A stretch of DNA of 64,000 bases from the NCBI GenBank assembly GCA_001898505.1, contig MKTZ01000008.1, positions 186,001 through 250,000 on the forward strand, given 5' to 3'. Below are positions 50,107 through 57,366 of the stretch, piece by piece (position 1 is the first letter of the stretch; each line of letters starts with the position of its first letter). The translations under genes and the position numbers were made by a program. The notes beneath the pieces are model-generated. The model searched no databases and was not told the origin of the DNA. It saw only the letters and a list, made by a program, of their open reading frames with translations. This DNA comes from Sphingobacteriales bacterium 50-39. Its GTDB lineage: Bacteria > Bacteroidota > Bacteroidia > Chitinophagales > Chitinophagaceae.

Positions 50107-50829
50107 TTAGCGTTTTTTCAGGAATGTGGTATTGGACGGATCCCTGACATAGGGCACAGGACCTCCGAACGTCCGGATATGCCATTCTTTGCTGTCAAAG
50201 CGGAAAGGGGCGAGGTAGTAATCCCGTTCGGCATTGTCGACGATGAGATAGCCTCCTTTTTTCAATTTATCCAGGCTGTGCTGGATACAGGAAGGGCGTG
50301 CTCTCCCGTCCACGACGATGATATCGAAACTGGCGTCGGGATATTGGTCCAGGGTCTTTACATAGGATTCGAAATTTTTGCCCTTGTAATTATCGTCGAT
50401 GGAAATGTAATCATTAGGATTGCGGTAATCCTTTTTTTGAAAATCAGGATCATTTTGTGCCTCCCGCAGCAGGTAGGTAACATGCGTTTGCTGCCGGCTG
50501 TTCAGCTCCTGCTGCATCCTGTCGAACCATTTCTTGTCGTGTTCTATGGATATCACCTGTTGTACCCTGGCAGCCCAGAAGAGGGTAGAGCCGCCGGAGC
50601 CATATTCGAAGACCTGCATATCCGGGCGGATGATCTTTTTCAGGAAAGCGATGGCCGAGAACGCCATCCAGGGCAGTTGGTCCTTCACGGAATTCCTGCC
50701 TGGGACCAGGGAAGTCCGCCAGGCGGAATAATAGCGCAGGCTGTGCAAAAGAGTAGGAAGACCAGGCCTCCGTAGGAAGCCTCTTAAGGTCAGTTTCGTA
50801 TAGGTAATGGTGTCTTTCATCCGGCTCAT
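50107..50829 (-). CDS. Class I SAM-dependent methyltransferase
   Basis: A ~240-residue protein. Motif I is MQVFEYGSGGSTLFWAARV, and VISIEHDKKWFDRMQQEL places an acidic residue at the end of strand 2 for the ribose hydroxyls. SFDIIVVDGRARPSCIQHSL and GGYLIVDNAERDYY are motifs near the active site. Similar enzymes occur in LPS and exopolysaccharide clusters as sugar methyltransferases; the exact substrate is open. Two starts are possible (ATG at 50829 or the methionine three codons later); the gene begins 4 bp after the flippase stop. Confidence 0.8.
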   Translation of the reverse strand: MSRMKDTITYTKLTLRGFLRRPGLPTLLHSLRYYSAWRTSLVPGRNSVKDQLPWMAFSAIAFLKKIIRPDMQVFEYGSGGSTLFWAARVQQVISIEHDKKWFDRMQQELNSRQQTHVTYLLREAQNDPDFQKKDYRNPNDYISIDDNYKGKNFESYVKTLDQYPDASFDIIVVDGRARPSCIQHSLDKLKKGGYLIVDNAERDYYLAPFRFDSKEWHIRTFGGPVPYVRDPSNTTFLKKR

Positions 50830-50833
50830 AGTG

Positions 50834-52159
50834 TTACTCCCCTGCGGGGGTGGTTTCGTTGATCAGGAATTTTTTTGTGTACGAACGTATAATAAAGTAA
50901 TATAAAACCAGGTATGTCAAATTGCAGAGGAGGGAGACCGTAGCTGCCCCATATACCCCGAAGGTGGGGATCAGCAACAGGCTCAGCCCCAGGCTGACGC
51001 CGCAAAGGATCAAGCCGGTGACGGACGTGATATAGGTCTTTTCAAAATAGATAAGGTAATTGCTGTACAGGGGTACCATGGCGGAAAAGATCTGGGAAAC
51101 CAGTATCAGGGGAAGTACATACAGGGTCTGCTCGTATTTTGGCTGGATGATACCCAGCGTGAGCACTATCTTAAGGAATATGATAATGAACAGGGAAAGG
51201 ATGGCAAACACGGCGAATATGCGCAGCAGCAGCTTATTGGTGCGGGCGATGTTCCTGCGAATGTCCTTCTCCTTGAGGAAGAGGGGCAGCCAGGCATTTT
51301 GGAAGGATGCAAAGATCAATGGAATGACGCTGGCACAGGAAGACGCCAGGTAATAGTAGGACAGCCTTGTGAAGGAGCCGTATTTTTCCAGAAAGAATTT
51401 ATCGCTGAAATTTATGACGATACCGAACAGGGCCGAGATCATAATGGGCAAGGCAAGCCTAAGGCCTGATCCTGCAAGTGCACGGTTAAACTTCCTGCCG
51501 GACTCCCTGATAAAGAAGATGGAAAACAGGAGGAAGAGGATGAACTCTGCGAGGTAGGTGGTAATCAGCCTGACCCGGACGGAGCCTGTACCTCTGAGCA
51601 GAAAGAGGGAGATGATACAGGCGATATTGATGGTTATGATCCTGGCAATATTATATTGCTGAAGCTTACGGATCTTTTCGGTGGCGTAAAAGAAATTCGT
51701 CAGCATGAAGTTCATCACCGTCATGACCATGGCCAGCAGGATGCCTACTCTATAGCTCTCGTAGTCGATGGGATTCCTGAAAAGGAAATGTATAATGGAA
51801 TAATCCCAATGAAAAAGATATACAGGAAGGAGCAGTATGGTCAGGATGGCAAGCAACAGTGTGGATACGGTGAACAGCAGCTCGCCTCTTTTTACGGGGT
51901 CGGTGTCGTCGTGATAGAATTTACTGAGCGGGATATACAACCCGAAATTCAATACTATAGATATCGTGATGATGATGGAGAGGATATAATTATAGAGACC
52001 GTATTCTTCCTGGGTCATCAGCCGGAGGTAGACGGGCAGGAGCAGGATGCCTGAAATCTTTACCAGGATGTCCACGCTAAGTACGGCCAGCAGCCTTTTT
52101 AGCAGGATGCTTTCTTTGTATCTCGATCTCCATTTTCTAACCAGGCCGGCGGCATTCAT
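50834..52159 (-). CDS. Lipid-linked oligosaccharide flippase, Wzx/MATE type
   Basis: A 441-residue protein with about 12-14 membrane helices in the polysaccharide-transporter family (RLLAVLSVDILVKISGILLL, LPVYLRLMTQEEYGLYNYI, ALPIMISALFGIVINFSDKF, FLEKYGSFTRLSYYYLASS). It should flip undecaprenyl-linked repeat units to the periplasm, where the polymerase-like proteins act. It is the first gene of the minus-strand block, with a TAAGTTTG promoter element 36 bp upstream. All eleven downstream genes follow within about 12 bp or overlap. Confidence 0.85.
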   Translation of the reverse strand: MNAAGLVRKWRSRYKESILLKRLLAVLSVDILVKISGILLLPVYLRLMTQEEYGLYNYILSIIITISIVLNFGLYIPLSKFYHDDTDPVKRGELLFTVSTLLLAILTILLLPVYLFHWDYSIIHFLFRNPIDYESYRVGILLAMVMTVMNFMLTNFFYATEKIRKLQQYNIARIITINIACIISLFLLRGTGSVRVRLITTYLAEFILFLLFSIFFIRESGRKFNRALAGSGLRLALPIMISALFGIVINFSDKFFLEKYGSFTRLSYYYLASSCASVIPLIFASFQNAWLPLFLKEKDIRRNIARTNKLLLRIFAVFAILSLFIIIFLKIVLTLGIIQPKYEQTLYVLPLILVSQIFSAMVPLYSNYLIYFEKTYITSVTGLILCGVSLGLSLLLIPTFGVYGAATVSLLCNLTYLVLYYFIIRSYTKKFLINETTPAGE

Positions 52160-52194
52160 TAGGATCGCTTCGTATAAGGTGTTTTACAAATGTG

Positions 52195-52202
52195 CAAACT
52201 TA
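52195..52202 (-). promoter_or_regulatory. -7 promoter element for the minus-strand polysaccharide operon
   Basis: TAAGTTTG on the minus strand, 35 bp before the flippase ATG. No TTG at N19. It is the only clear promoter upstream of the eleven-gene block. Confidence 0.5.
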
Positions 52203-52304
52203 GCAAATAAATATATCCGGAAAATCGGGCCCTCGAAAAATGTAGCATTTTGGGGTATTTGAGGGTATTACCACTTCGTGGTATTAGAGGTTTTGGAGAG
52301 AGAG

Positions 52305-52335
52305 TTTGTAAAGTATCGCTAAGACAATATTTTTG
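52305..52335 (+). promoter_or_regulatory. Full Bacteroidota promoter for sugar-phosphate transferase 1
   Basis: TTTG (52305-52308), exactly 19 bp, TATTTTTG (52328-52335): a full match to TTTG-N19-TAnnTTTG. The predicted start (~52342) leaves a ~195-nt leader. Confidence 0.75.
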
Positions 52336-52536
52336 CATCAGAACAGTTATTAGACAAGTTTTTCAGCTATATGCGTTGCATGCCCGCCATGAGAAAATAG
52401 GAATATATCTTCGACGCCGTACCGCCTTAATTGAATGTTAAAAATTAAATTTCGTAACAACTTGATTGCATTTGGTTTACATTGCACTCAAATTAACCTT
52501 TGAATAAACCTATCTTAAACACCAAACCTGATCTTA
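52336..52536 (+). other. Long leader of the sugar-phosphate transferase gene
   Basis: About 200 nt between the strong promoter and the start codon. It contains a nine-codon open frame (52371-52400, MRCMPAMRK) and AT-rich sequence, without an obvious terminator hairpin. A hairpin TACCAC-ttc-GTGGTA lies just upstream of the promoter (52270-52284). Long leaders precede capsule operons controlled by processive antitermination in Bacteroides; whether that applies here is unknown, and no UpxY/NusG-like gene is in the window. Confidence 0.3.
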
Positions 52537-53319
52537 ATGAGCGTAAAGAAATCACAAGGCGATGTTTCTTTAGTTAGCAAGGCTTATATATTAGAAAATA
52601 ACACTTCTTTAAGAAATTTCCTGAAAGACCGAAGGGGCTATCTGCTCGTCAAGCGTCTTTTTGATATTATTCTTTCCCTCCTTGTAGTACTGTTCATACT
52701 TAGCTGGCTTTTCCCCTTATTATGTATACTTATAAGGCTGGAATCCAGGGGCCCTGTGCTGTTCATACAACGCCGGGTGGGATATATGGGGCGTTCGTTC
52801 CGCTGTTTGAAATTCCGCACGATGCGTGTCAATAAAGAAGCGGATTCGCTGCAGGCGACGGAAAACGACCCGCGGGTGACCCGATTGGGCCGTCTGTTGC
52901 GTGATTCCAACCTGGATGAGCTACCGCAGTTTATAAATGTGTTGCTTGGACATATGAGTATCGTCGGACCCCGTCCCCATATGTACAAGGATTGTCTTCA
53001 ATTTTCCAATGTCGTAGAGTCCTATAAGGTCAGGAACCTGATGAAACCGGGTATCACCGGTCTGGCGCAGGTGAAGGGATATCGTGGTCCTGCGCATGAT
53101 TTTGACCGTATATTCTTACGATTTCAGTGGGATGCCTACTATATACGGCATGCTCGTTTCCTCTTTGATCTTCGCATCGTCCATCAGACGGCTATGCAAA
53201 CCCTGGGTAATATTTTAGGAAGATTCCTGCCTGGCAAAGACCAAATATCAGTTGCAGGCATGGAATGGGCAGAGGCCGGCGACCCGTTATTTTTAAAAGA
53301 AAAGGCTGTGTCGATTTAG
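52537..53319 (+). CDS. Initiating sugar-phosphate transferase 1 (WcaJ/PglC family)
   Basis: A 260-residue monotopic phosphoglycosyl transferase that moves a sugar-1-phosphate from a nucleotide sugar to undecaprenyl phosphate, starting repeat-unit assembly. The membrane segment is ~40-67 (LFDIILSLLVVLFILSWLFP). Core motifs: PVLFIQRRVGYMGRSF, LKFRTM (91-96), [25 protein letters not shown] and KPGITGLAQVKGYRG. It lacks the N-terminal multi-helix part of full-length WbaP proteins. A paralogue lies 197 bp downstream. The last codons carry the first of four operator-like repeat units. Confidence 0.9.
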   Translation: MSVKKSQGDVSLVSKAYILENNTSLRNFLKDRRGYLLVKRLFDIILSLLVVLFILSWLFPLLCILIRLESRGPVLFIQRRVGYMGRSFRCLKFRTMRVNKEADSLQATENDPRVTRLGRLLRDSNLDELPQFINVLLGHMSIVGPRPHMYKDCLQFSNVVESYKVRNLMKPGITGLAQVKGYRGPAHDFDRIFLRFQWDAYYIRHARFLFDLRIVHQTAMQTLGNILGRFLPGKDQISVAGMEWAEAGDPLFLKEKAVSI

Positions 53320-53380
53320 CACATAAGCGTGTCGAAGTAGCCTATAACTGTGTATTAATGGCCCATAGGCGTGTCATTTT
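53304..53380. repeat. Tandem operator-like repeat, locus 2 (4 units)
   Basis: Four imperfect units with GTGT at 53308, 53329, 53350 and 53371, each exactly 21 bp apart: GGCTGTGTCG, TAAGCGTGTCG, TAACTGTGTAT and TAGGCGTGTCA. The first lies in the end of the upstream gene. The same unit occurs three times at 26.27 kb. The rest of the 197-bp intergenic gap is AT-rich. Confidence 0.65.
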
Positions 53381-53516
53381 GCGAAATTTCGTTTAAAAAA
53401 CTCTTGTTAATTTAACCTCTTTATAGAGAACAATATGCAACGGTTTCTGGTATATGGATGTCATAGGTGCCAGGGGACCTGTTGACGATAACAAGTTGCT
53501 AACCTAATTAACTATT

Positions 53517-54269
53517 ATGCGCAGTAATGAGGCAGGATTTGAATACCCTACGAAAACGAGGGAGGGTGAAGCAAAGATCGAGATACGCTCTTATTTTAAT
53601 GACAGGAAGCTATACTATGGTGTTAAGAGAGGAATGGATGTTACCATGTCTTTATTGGTGATACTCCTGATATATTGGTGGATGTTTCCGTTAGTGGCGT
53701 TGCTTATCAAACTGGATTCCAAGGGGCCCGTTTTTTTCCGTCAGAAGAGGGTTGGATTTTTGGGAAGGATATTCTGGTGTTATAAGTTCCGCACCATGGT
53801 GGTGAATGATATGGCTGACACCCGGCAAGCCACCCTGAATGATCAGCGTATCACCCGGGTAGGGAAATTTCTCCGTGACACCTGTCTGGATGAGCTGCCC
53901 CAGTTCATCAATGTTCTTTTGGGGCATATGAGTATTGTCGGCCCTCGTCCTCACATGTTGAAGGACTCTTATGAATTCTCCACTGTTGTCAACAACTATA
54001 AATTCCGCAACCTGGTTAAGCCGGGTATTACGGGTATCTCACAGGTAAGGGGGTATAGGGGGCATGCCACGAATTTTCAAAGCATATTCCGCCGGTATTT
54101 ATGGGATGCATATTACGTACGTAATATGAGTTTCCGGCTGGATATAAAGATCATGGCAGAGACGGCCTTGCTTATGTTGCGGGCTATCTTCGACAAGGGC
54201 AGACCGATGCCGGCGGAAAATCATGTCATCCACAGTCCGGGCAAAAATGCCATCAAAAAGATCGCCTGA
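53517..54269 (+). CDS. Initiating sugar-phosphate transferase 2 (WcaJ/PglC family)
   Basis: A 250-residue paralogue of the transferase upstream, with all core motifs: membrane segment ~38-65 ([20 protein letters not shown]), [56 protein letters not shown] and [17 protein letters not shown]. The two share the catalytic region closely but differ in the N-terminal and C-terminal tails, as expected for a tandem duplication followed by divergence or specialisation for a different sugar. It is followed after 85 bp by a methyltransferase gene. A tandem operator-like repeat lies upstream. Confidence 0.9.
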   Translation: MRSNEAGFEYPTKTREGEAKIEIRSYFNDRKLYYGVKRGMDVTMSLLVILLIYWWMFPLVALLIKLDSKGPVFFRQKRVGFLGRIFWCYKFRTMVVNDMADTRQATLNDQRITRVGKFLRDTCLDELPQFINVLLGHMSIVGPRPHMLKDSYEFSTVVNNYKFRNLVKPGITGISQVRGYRGHATNFQSIFRRYLWDAYYVRNMSFRLDIKIMAETALLMLRAIFDKGRPMPAENHVIHSPGKNAIKKIA

Positions 54270-54273
54270 TCAG

Positions 54274-54347
54274 GAGCCGCCACCAGCGGCTCGTCGAAAG
54301 GACAGACATTAGCAGTAGTTTAATATCTTTACGGCGAAACACCGTAA
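54274..54347 (-). repeat. Multi-hairpin intergenic element, degenerate inverted copy C
   Basis: On the minus strand: TTACGG-(7 nt)-CCGTAA (54347-54329), then the shared TAATGTCTGTCC (54311-54300), then GAGCCGC-tggtg-GCGGCTC (54292-54274). The order stem - core - stem is that of copies A and B, but stem 2 is lost and stem 1 is short. It fills the 85 bp between sugar-phosphate transferase 2 and the next methyltransferase, in the opposite orientation to both. Confidence 0.6.
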
Positions 54348-54354
54348 TCGTCTT

Positions 54355-55071
54355 ATGCAGCATCAAGATCTGGGTTTATCCACGCTGATCTCTCTTAGCG
54401 AGGCAGATAGGTTTAATGAATGGATGTTCGAAGCTATCCGGCCCTATATAGCTGGTAAGACCCTGGAGATCGGCAGTGGTATCGGGAATATATCAGCGAT
54501 CTTTGTACGTCATCAATTGCCCCTCTATGTCAGCGATCATACGGATGAGTATGTCGGGCGTCTCCGAAGCAGGTTTGGGGCAACAGACCTGGTAAAAGGC
54601 ATTCTTTCCATCGACCTGGCGGATGAACATTTCGAAACAGTCCACGCGGAGATCATGGGCACCTTCGATACGGTATTTGCCCTCAATGTTATCGAGCATA
54701 TCGGGGATGACCGCCTGGCCATTCTGAACTGTCACCGGCTATTGAAGCCCGGAGGCCGGGTGGTGATACTGGTGCCGGCATGGCCTTCTCTTTACAATCA
54801 GCTGGACAAGGGGTTAGAGCATTACCGGAGGTATTCTTCCGCTGCTTTGCGACAATTGCTTTCCGGGCCTTTCAAGGTGACAGAGATAAAATATTTCAAC
54901 CTGGCGGGTATTGGCGGGTGGTGGTTGACGGGGACATTGTTCCGGAGGAAGGCCATCGGTGAGGGGAGAGCGAAGCTCTACAACAGGCTGGTGCCTCTCT
55001 TTCGGCTGGCGGATAAGCTGAGTTCCTACCGTATGGGGCTGTCCCTGGTAGCGGTGGGAGAAAAAAACTAA
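54355..55071 (+). CDS. Class I SAM-dependent methyltransferase
   Basis: A 238-residue protein. Motif I is KTLEIGSGIGNISAIFV; an acidic residue follows in LYVSDHTDEYV, and FDTVFALNVIEHIGDD is motif II-like. RLLKPGGRVVILVPAWPSLY and EHYRRYSSAALRQLLS are typical of a family of polysaccharide-cluster methyltransferases. A TATCTTTA element at 54324-54331 overlaps the copy-C hairpin and may be its promoter. The next gene begins 11 bp later, so they are likely co-transcribed. Confidence 0.8.
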   Translation: MQHQDLGLSTLISLSEADRFNEWMFEAIRPYIAGKTLEIGSGIGNISAIFVRHQLPLYVSDHTDEYVGRLRSRFGATDLVKGILSIDLADEHFETVHAEIMGTFDTVFALNVIEHIGDDRLAILNCHRLLKPGGRVVILVPAWPSLYNQLDKGLEHYRRYSSAALRQLLSGPFKVTEIKYFNLAGIGGWWLTGTLFRRKAIGEGRAKLYNRLVPLFRLADKLSSYRMGLSLVAVGEKN

Positions 55072-55082
55072 AAAATCTGTAT

Positions 55083-56846
55083 ATGCCTCTGAATCGTAAG
55101 GCCTGCTTTGTTGTAATTGCAGTTCTACGCTTGTTATTTTCCAGTATATCAACGGATGCACAGAATCTTCTTTCCCCTCCTTTTGATCTTCCTATCAGGA
55201 TCGATCCCAATTTTAAGTGGGGTGTGAATGGTCATCCGATAGTGCAGGGCTCTTATTTTAACAGTATTGGCTTACAGATGGACGTGCTGAAAGAGCTGCA
55301 AGCCCCTTATTACCGGGTCGACCTACTGCACCTGGATGAGAATGGTACCGTTCCAAGCGTGGAACTGGCACATTTTAATGAACTTATGTCCAAGGCTGGA
55401 GCGGCTGATATCCAGGTAATTCCCGTAATGATCTTACGATCTGACCTGTATTCTCTTACTCCTGCCGACGCAGAGATCAAAGGCAGGGCTTTGGCAGCCG
55501 GTTTTGCCTCCCGTTACGGTAATTATTTTTCCTATTATGAGCTGGGTAACGAAGATGATATTCCGCTTATTACCGTTCCACGTACTGACGGGACGGGATT
55601 GGACGGGACTTTAGTGCGTGACTATGACCCCGATCACCTGGCCGTGACCTGCGCTTATCTAAGAGGTATGATCAGTGGGATCAAATCGGTGGATCCTTCG
55701 GCCAAAACGATTGTCAGTGGGGCAAATCACCTCCTCTATTATACGCTGTTGCTTAATGAGGGTGTCAATTTCGACATATTGGGGTACCATTATTACTGGG
55801 TAAATGGCTATACAGATATTCTTCATGCTCTCTCGACGACCTTTGCACAAAAAGAGGTCTGGTTCACTGAGGTCAACTCATACGATGCCGTGAGAAATAA
55901 CGAGTATTATCCCAATCTTCAGGATACCATTGTAGGGCATTTTATCCAACTCCTGGATCAGCAAACCAATATCAAGGGATTTTTTATTTATGAACTTTTT
56001 AATGAAGGCTATCTGACGGACTCGACACGGGAGGCAAAGTTTGGTCTTATTCGAATCCCTTATACCGCGGCAACATCTCGTCAACCATTGTTTTATACAT
56101 ATAAATTAAAGATAGAGGAGACCAAAAGAGGTTGGCAGGACTTTATCCATTCCATTTATTTGTATTGCAATCTCCGTGAGCCGGACCCCTTGGGTCTTCA
56201 ATACTGGACAAATATCGCGGCCAGCTCCCATGATATCCCCGGGGTGATCGACAATATATTACCTGTGGAATCCTATCGCTGCTATGTCTGGCAGTTATAC
56301 AGAGACTTATATGACCGTAACGGAGATGCTGCCGGGGTTAATAACTGGACCAATCAACTGCTCGCTGGCTCTACGCGCGAGCAGCTAGCGGAGATCTTTT
56401 GCGGCAGTGTCGATTTCTGGATCTTGTCGGGCTCGACGAATAGTGGATTTATTTCCAGGTTGTATCGGAAATTATTAAACAGATCGCCTTTGTCTGTGGA
56501 GGTCTCCAGTGCTTTGAATATGTTGAAGAATGGCGGCTCCAGATCCTCACTGGCACATGACCTGTTACATTCGGAGGAGTACTATCATATTTTTGTGCGT
56601 GCTCAGTATAACGCTTTGTTAAGAAGGAATGGAAATATCGACTCCATATCCGAGAGTTGGGGAGTTGGATTACTAGATGAGGGAATGACGCAACTGGATT
56701 TCATCAAAACCCTTCTCAATAGCTATGAATTCTGGCTTAGGGGGATGGAAGAGGGTTATGTAAGAAATAACCCACCATTTCAATTTAGGGCTGTAAGCAT
56801 ACCGGAACTGATAAGGGACGATAAATATTACCATTGTTGCCTTTAA
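55083..56846 (+). CDS. Secreted clan GH-A-like glycosidase fused to DUF4214-like repeats
   Basis: A 587-residue exported protein (signal MPLNRKACFVVIAVLRLLFS). Residues ~40-345 look like a clan GH-A TIM barrel: a Asn-Glu pair in YELGNEDD (acid/base E157) and a glutamate in VWFTEVNS (nucleophile E263), with SGANHLLYY and DILGYHYYWVNG between. Residues ~350-565 are repeats of the DUF4214 kind: YLYCNLREPDPLGLQYWTN, LYRDLYDRNGDAAGVNNWTN, then FISRLYRKLLNRSPLSVEV. DUF4214 units occur on surface and secreted proteins. Position after initiating transferases suggests a role in trimming or degrading the exported glycan (inference). Both parts are called from motifs only. Confidence 0.7.
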   Translation: MPLNRKACFVVIAVLRLLFSSISTDAQNLLSPPFDLPIRIDPNFKWGVNGHPIVQGSYFNSIGLQMDVLKELQAPYYRVDLLHLDENGTVPSVELAHFNELMSKAGAADIQVIPVMILRSDLYSLTPADAEIKGRALAAGFASRYGNYFSYYELGNEDDIPLITVPRTDGTGLDGTLVRDYDPDHLAVTCAYLRGMISGIKSVDPSAKTIVSGANHLLYYTLLLNEGVNFDILGYHYYWVNGYTDILHALSTTFAQKEVWFTEVNSYDAVRNNEYYPNLQDTIVGHFIQLLDQQTNIKGFFIYELFNEGYLTDSTREAKFGLIRIPYTAATSRQPLFYTYKLKIEETKRGWQDFIHSIYLYCNLREPDPLGLQYWTNIAASSHDIPGVIDNILPVESYRCYVWQLYRDLYDRNGDAAGVNNWTNQLLAGSTREQLAEIFCGSVDFWILSGSTNSGFISRLYRKLLNRSPLSVEVSSALNMLKNGGSRSSLAHDLLHSEEYYHIFVRAQYNALLRRNGNIDSISESWGVGLLDEGMTQLDFIKTLLNSYEFWLRGMEEGYVRNNPPFQFRAVSIPELIRDDKYYHCCL

Positions 56847-56875
56847 AAGGACAATTCCCGGTGCGAGGAGCATTC

Positions 56876-56883
56876 TACCTTTG
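56876..56883 (+). promoter_or_regulatory. -7 promoter element for DUF983 copy 3
   Basis: TACCTTTG matches TAnnTTTG, 19 bp before the ATG at 56903. The same octamer precedes the other two DUF983 genes. Confidence 0.55.
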
Positions 56884-56902
56884 TAGAAGAAAACCCTAGT
56901 TT

Positions 56903-57364
56903 ATGTGTGCCATTCATGACGATGTCAGACCGGGTATGATCCGGAGCATCCTTCGCAATAAATGCCCGCGTTGTCGCAGGGGCGATCTGTTCAGCTATAG
57001 AAATCCTTATGATCTCAGGAGTTTTATGAAGATGCCGGAGACCTGCTCCGTGTGCGGGCAGCCCTTCGAGATAGAGGTGGGATTTTATTATGGGACCAGT
57101 TACGTGAGTTATGCCCTGGCGGTGGCGGTATCTGTTGCGAGCTTTATAGCATGGAAACTAATGATCGGGATGTCGCTGAATGATAACAGGCTGTTCTGGT
57201 GGATGGGAGTGAATGCTGTGCTGCTGGTAGTATTGCAGCCATTGCTTATGCGGCTGTCCAGGGCGATTTGGATCTATTTCTTTGTGGGGTATGATCCCGA
57301 GTGGAGCAGCGGGCTGGTAGGGGCGCCGGAGAGGATGAATAAGGAGTTGAGGAATGGTTGGTGA
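56903..57364 (+). CDS. DUF983 family membrane protein (copy 3 of 3)
   Basis: A 153-residue DUF983 protein: C21-x2-C24 and C48-x2-C51 zinc-ribbon-like knuckles (KCPRCRRGDLF, CSVCGQPF), then EIEVGFYYGTSYVSYALAVA and two membrane helices (VASFIAWKLMIGM, WWMGVNAVLLVVLQPLLMRL). It begins MCAIHDDVRPG, equivalent to the start chosen for copy 1, to which it is most similar. It closes the plus-strand polysaccharide flank and ends 2 bp before the convergent yifB stop codon. Function unknown. Confidence 0.85.
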   Translation: MCAIHDDVRPGMIRSILRNKCPRCRRGDLFSYRNPYDLRSFMKMPETCSVCGQPFEIEVGFYYGTSYVSYALAVAVSVASFIAWKLMIGMSLNDNRLFWWMGVNAVLLVVLQPLLMRLSRAIWIYFFVGYDPEWSSGLVGAPERMNKELRNGW

Positions 57365-57366
57365 AG

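Noticed and set aside
49179-50775. Plus-strand frames opposite the glycosyltransferase and methyltransferase genes
   Set aside because: Shadows of well-supported minus-strand genes with recognisable motifs.
53304-53380. Short CRISPR array
   Set aside because: The units are imperfect, with no constant repeat of 24 nt or more, no unique spacers of normal length, and no cas genes.
34860-57364. Transposase or integrase marking the polysaccharide region as a mobile island
   Set aside because: No transposase, integrase, terminal repeats or attachment site was seen; transfer of the cluster remains possible but unsupported.
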